This document shows positions 61,200 to 64,000 of a stretch of 64,000 bases of DNA, piece by piece (the stretch's first letter is position 1; each line of letters starts with the position of its first letter). This stretch comes from Albibacterium sp963696875 (GTDB taxonomy: Bacteria > Bacteroidota > Bacteroidia > Sphingobacteriales > Sphingobacteriaceae): the NCBI GenBank assembly GCA_963696875.1, contig CAVOLQ010000004.1, positions 310,001 through 374,000 of the forward strand. Direction: 5' to 3'. The notes below the pieces were generated by a model, which saw nothing but the letters and a program-made list of their open reading frames with translations, was not told the origin of the DNA and ran no database searches. The position numbers and the translations under genes were made by a program.

Positions 61200-62417
61200 T
61201 TAAATTTGGTGATGTAAACTTTCTTCTAAGAAAGGATGATTTTTGGGAACTAAGCCTTTCTTACTTAACTTGCCTAAAACCAAGTAGGTAAACAATCCAA
61301 CAAAACCAATTGCAGTACCAATCTCTGCAATACCAAATCCTCTATTCTCTGCAACTGTTCCTGGCATGATCATCATATAATAATCTAACCAATGCCCTGC
61401 AAGTAAAATGACACAAACAGTTCCCAAAAACTTCATATTTCTTACCCAAGGTCTATTTACAAGTAAAAGAACGGGAACTACAAAGTTAATAACAATATTT
61501 AACCAAAACCAAGGCTTGTATTCGGGTTCCCATCTATGATAAAAATAAACCGTCTCCTCGGGCATATTAGCGTACCATATCAACATAAATTGAGAAAACC
61601 ATAGGTAACACCAAAATATAGAAAACCCAAAGATAAGTTTTCCCATATCGTGCAGGTGGTTCTCATTTACCCAACTCATATAACCCGCTCTTTTTAACAA
61701 TATAACGATCAAAGATATCGCACACAATGCGCTTACATACATAGCCGCAAAGTTATACCAACCGAACATAGTTGAAAACCAATGAGCCTCTAAAGACATA
61801 ATGGTATCAAAAATCCAGATAGGTGAAGTAAAGCCAAAAACTACTAAGAATATTGCGGCAACCTTAAAGCTTTTCTTATAATTGCTCATTCCACCCAATT
61901 GATCTTCATTATAAGAATACTTGGCAAGCGAAAAAGCACAGATACTATAGGTACCTAAAAAAACAATCTCACGAATTAAAAATGCAGGGGCATTTAAATA
62001 AACAGATTTACCAGCAATTATAACATCATAATTTGCGCTATTGGGGTCGGTTAACCCTTCGGCGAACCACTGATCATATAAATGACCCGAAAACAAACCA
62101 AGTGTACAGATCGCTAGTAATATCAAACTAGCGATAGGCAAAACACTGGCGAAAGCCTGAGGAATTCTTAGAAAACCAGCAGACCATCCCGATTGAGATA
62201 CCAATTGTATTCCTAAAAACACAGCTCCTGCAGCACAAACGCAAGTAAAATAGTATGACATTAACAATAGGTTTGCAAACGCTCGATCACTTCCGGTAAC
62301 AATAAATCCGTAAGCAATGGCAATAACACCTATTAAAATAGCAATTAAACTCCAGGATTTTGCTTTACCTGAAAATTCAAATTGTTCATTAAAATTATAA
62401 GTATGATGAGTTCCCAT
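61200..62417 (-). CDS. actF: Alternative complex III subunit ActF (quinol:cytochrome c oxidoreductase membrane subunit)
   Basis: A 405-residue polytopic protein with ten helices, the second large membrane subunit of alternative complex III, which replaces cytochrome bc1 in many Bacteroidota. Conserved stretches are FREIVFLG-like FLIREIVFLGTYSICAF, FSIFWCYLWFSQFMLIWYANMPEETVYF (cited by position, about residues 257-284) and LVNRPWVRNMKFLG. ActF is similar to ActC and NrfD. It lies between actE and ctaC, which supports electron flow from menaquinol to the oxidase. Confidence 0.92.
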   Translation of the reverse strand: MGTHHTYNFNEQFEFSGKAKSWSLIAILIGVIAIAYGFIVTGSDRAFANLLLMSYYFTCVCAAGAVFLGIQLVSQSGWSAGFLRIPQAFASVLPIASLILLAICTLGLFSGHLYDQWFAEGLTDPNSANYDVIIAGKSVYLNAPAFLIREIVFLGTYSICAFSLAKYSYNEDQLGGMSNYKKSFKVAAIFLVVFGFTSPIWIFDTIMSLEAHWFSTMFGWYNFAAMYVSALCAISLIVILLKRAGYMSWVNENHLHDMGKLIFGFSIFWCYLWFSQFMLIWYANMPEETVYFYHRWEPEYKPWFWLNIVINFVVPVLLLVNRPWVRNMKFLGTVCVILLAGHWLDYYMMIMPGTVAENRGFGIAEIGTAIGFVGLFTYLVLGKLSKKGLVPKNHPFLEESLHHQI

Positions 62418-62436
62418 TTGATATTATCTATTTTTC

Positions 62437-63021
62437 CTATTGTTTTTGTAATTCATGAACGTGCATTACCACTTTCCATCGATCCTCTGGTGAGATTTGG
62501 GAAGCATGAGAGCCCATAATATTTAATCCGTAGTAAATGGTATGGTAAATTTTTCCATCCGTTAAATCTCTCATCGCACCACCGCGCGAGGAATTTCCTT
62601 TTGAAAAAGAAGGGGGAGGAGGAAACTTATCTAGTTTCACAATACTACCGTCACCGTTTCCAGATCCACCGTGACATGGCCCACAAAAACGGTTATATAA
62701 AATAGCACCTTCTTCTAAATTCTTTTGTGTACGCTCTAAAGGGTTCTGTAAACTGATACTTGCCTGTTCGTAGCCTTCCATTGTGTTGGGAAATTCATAG
62801 CGATCAAAGCCAATTGGCGTGGTACCCGTAGGAGGCACTTGCGCAGTAATACCATTTGCAAAATTTGTATTTGGTTGATCAGGATTATAACCGATGGGAT
62901 CATACATGTTGCGGGCAAATTCCCAACCTGTACTTTTTGTTTTCCCATCGCCACAAGCTGAAACCAAAGCTGAAAAGGCAACAGCTAAGCATACAGATCC
63001 TATTATTCTAATCTTATTCAT
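62437..63021 (-). CDS. actE: Alternative complex III subunit ActE, monohaem c-type lipoprotein
   Basis: A roughly 194-residue lipoprotein cytochrome c. The lipobox is ALVSAC (about Cys23), and the single haem-binding motif CGPCH lies in YNRFCGPCHGGSGNGDG (about residues 118-134), with an axial Met expected in NIMGSHASQI. ActE is thought to pass electrons from complex III to the oxidase. The frame extends to 63063, but ATG 63021 (MNKIRIIGSV) gives the correct signal sequence. It overlaps the end of actD by 8 bases. Confidence 0.92.
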   Translation of the reverse strand: MNKIRIIGSVCLAVAFSALVSACGDGKTKSTGWEFARNMYDPIGYNPDQPNTNFANGITAQVPPTGTTPIGFDRYEFPNTMEGYEQASISLQNPLERTQKNLEEGAILYNRFCGPCHGGSGNGDGSIVKLDKFPPPPSFSKGNSSRGGAMRDLTDGKIYHTIYYGLNIMGSHASQISPEDRWKVVMHVHELQKQ

Positions 63022-63550
63022 AGCTAACATATTTTCTATCATTGTACAATACTTCAATTGCACCAGCGTCTTTTAAAAGGTTTTCAATTTTCTCGTGATC
63101 TGTATTCATTTTGGCATCAATAGCAATTATGAAGCGATCATCTGTAGCTCTAAGATCCATAACTCTTGGCGCACGTCCAGGAAAGAAATGATTTCTATAG
63201 AAGAAAGTCGCTACCATTCCTAGTGCCGTAAGCAAAATCGTGATCTCGAAAGTAACAGGAACAAATGCAGGGGCCGAAAAAGCTGGCTTACCACCAATAT
63301 TCATTGGCCAATCATACACCATAGTATAATAAAGTAAGCTAGCACCTAATGTTAAACCTATACAACCAAAAATAAATGCTACAATAGGTAAACGGGACGG
63401 CGGTACACCCATTTTTGCTTCGATACCATGAATCGGCATAGGAGTATATACATCGTATATACTGATTTTATTCTCCTGCATTTTGTCAATGCCGTGCATC
63501 AACTCGTCAGGGTCTCCAAAACTACCTAAAATATATTTTGTGCTGCTCAT
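63014..63550 (-). CDS. actD: Alternative complex III subunit ActD (DUF3341)
   Basis: A 178-residue membrane protein with two helices (about residues 62-82 and 106-127). Conserved features are DVYTPMPIHGIEAKMGV (about residues 33-49) and the final helix-flanking FYRNHFFPGRAPRVM. ActD belongs to the peripheral, structural part of alternative complex III, next to ActC. It is coupled to actE by an 8-base overlap and follows actC by 2 bases. Confidence 0.92.
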   Translation of the reverse strand: MSSTKYILGSFGDPDELMHGIDKMQENKISIYDVYTPMPIHGIEAKMGVPPSRLPIVAFIFGCIGLTLGASLLYYTMVYDWPMNIGGKPAFSAPAFVPVTFEITILLTALGMVATFFYRNHFFPGRAPRVMDLRATDDRFIIAIDAKMNTDHEKIENLLKDAGAIEVLYNDRKYVSYE

Positions 63551-63552
63551 TT

Positions 63553-64000
63553 CTATTTTACTTCTATTTCGTCAATTTCTCTTTTACTAACCGAATCATA
63601 CATTTCTAATGTTTCCTTAAAGTATTCTACATGAGATGGATCTTGGTTACTTTCCTTAATAAACGCTTTCTTACCAGTTAGACTTTGCGCTTTTAGAATC
63701 ATTTTGACTTCCGCAATAGCTACAGGAGGTAAAACCCTAACAAAAAGTAAAAATAAGGTAAAGAATACACCGATAGAGCCAACAAAAATACCAACATCCA
63801 CCCATGTAGGAGAGAACATTGTCCAGCAAGATGGTAAATAATCACGGTGTAATGAAGTTACGATAATTACAAAACGTTCAAACCACATTCCGATGTTTAC
63901 TACAATTGAAATAACCAATGAAAATATGAATACTGGTTCTTAATTTTCTTGAACCACAAAAACTGTGGAGAAAATACGTTACAAGTCATCATCGCCCAAT
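63553..64000 (-). pseudogene. actC: Alternative complex III subunit ActC (NrfD-like), C-terminal part, one frame break
   Basis: C-terminal end of the NrfD-like quinol-oxidising membrane subunit; the gene starts beyond the window edge. From 64000 the frame reads CNVFSPQFLWFKK, then breaks near 63936 and resumes as NIGMWFERFVIIVTSLHRDYLP, a conserved ActC segment. Restoring one C in a CC run (minus strand) joins the halves as KKIKNPVFIFSLVIS. A sequence error is the simplest cause. The visible C terminus (about 148 residues) includes the last two helices and a hydrophilic tail. Confidence 0.87.

Noticed and set aside
1..64000. tRNA, rRNA, CRISPR, insertion sequence, prophage or toxin-antitoxin genes
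   Set aside because: No cloverleaf, direct-repeat array, transposase, integrase or antitoxin-like pair was recognised on either strand.

Overview
The window looks like a chromosome fragment from a low-GC member of the Bacteroidota, most likely a Sphingobacteriaceae or Pedobacter-like relative. This is an inference from gene families and order, not from a database match. Supporting signs are promoters of the Bacteroidota type (TTG, 18-20 bases, TANNTTTG), an alternative complex III operon (act) joined to a cytochrome c oxidase operon, an exbB-exbD-exbD-tonB cluster, a NuoG without its molybdopterin domain, and families such as DUF4292, DUF4286 and DUF983. Nearly all of the window is housekeeping sequence. 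I see no prophage, insertion sequence, CRISPR array, rRNA or tRNA.

Layout. Bases 1-8100 hold envelope genes: the end of a polysaccharide flippase, dut, a TPR protein, a DUF4292 lipoprotein, an EnvC-like factor, tatA, a LysM lytic transglycosylase, a phosphoribosyltransferase and an NlpC/P60 hydrolase. Bases 8330-11066 encode pyruvate dehydrogenase E1 alpha and E2, closed by a clear terminator. Bases 11200-20510 hold a lipoprotein, an acetyltransferase, an MsbA-like ABC exporter, an aminotransferase with prephenate dehydrogenase, a biotinyl protein, and a dedA-ppa-CBS protein-rsmE run. Bases 20553-33677 are a complete 14-gene complex I operon on the minus strand, nuoA to nuoN. Bases 33692-39756 are the TonB energising operon, with a phosphate-binding-like lipoprotein and a TPR protein. 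Bases 40102-47446 hold an eIF1/SUI1 protein, a lipid kinase, metK behind a probable SAM-II riboswitch, an acyltransferase, a glycosyltransferase, a flippase-like protein, ruvC, a HIT protein and greA. Bases 47470-51856 are a two-component system with an S9-family lipoprotein whose catalytic Ser and His are both Asn. Bases 52337-64000 are the respiratory chain again: act genes, caa3-type oxidase, haem A synthesis and assembly factors.

How the genes work together. Electrons from pyruvate dehydrogenase NADH enter complex I, pass by menaquinone to alternative complex III and then to the oxidase. The proton gradient drives the ExbB/ExbD/TonB motor. All three machines are encoded here.

Sequence quality. 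At least nine single-base frame breaks are visible: one in nuoD, three in nuoE, three in nuoF, one in the HIT gene and one in actC. The protein sequence on both sides of each break is well conserved, which suggests sequencing or assembly errors more than decay. The most interesting candidates for follow-up are the S9 pseudo-peptidase beside the histidine kinase, the 11-bp phased TCCGA array at 12367-12457, the riboswitch before metK, and the PstS-like protein inside the TonB operon.
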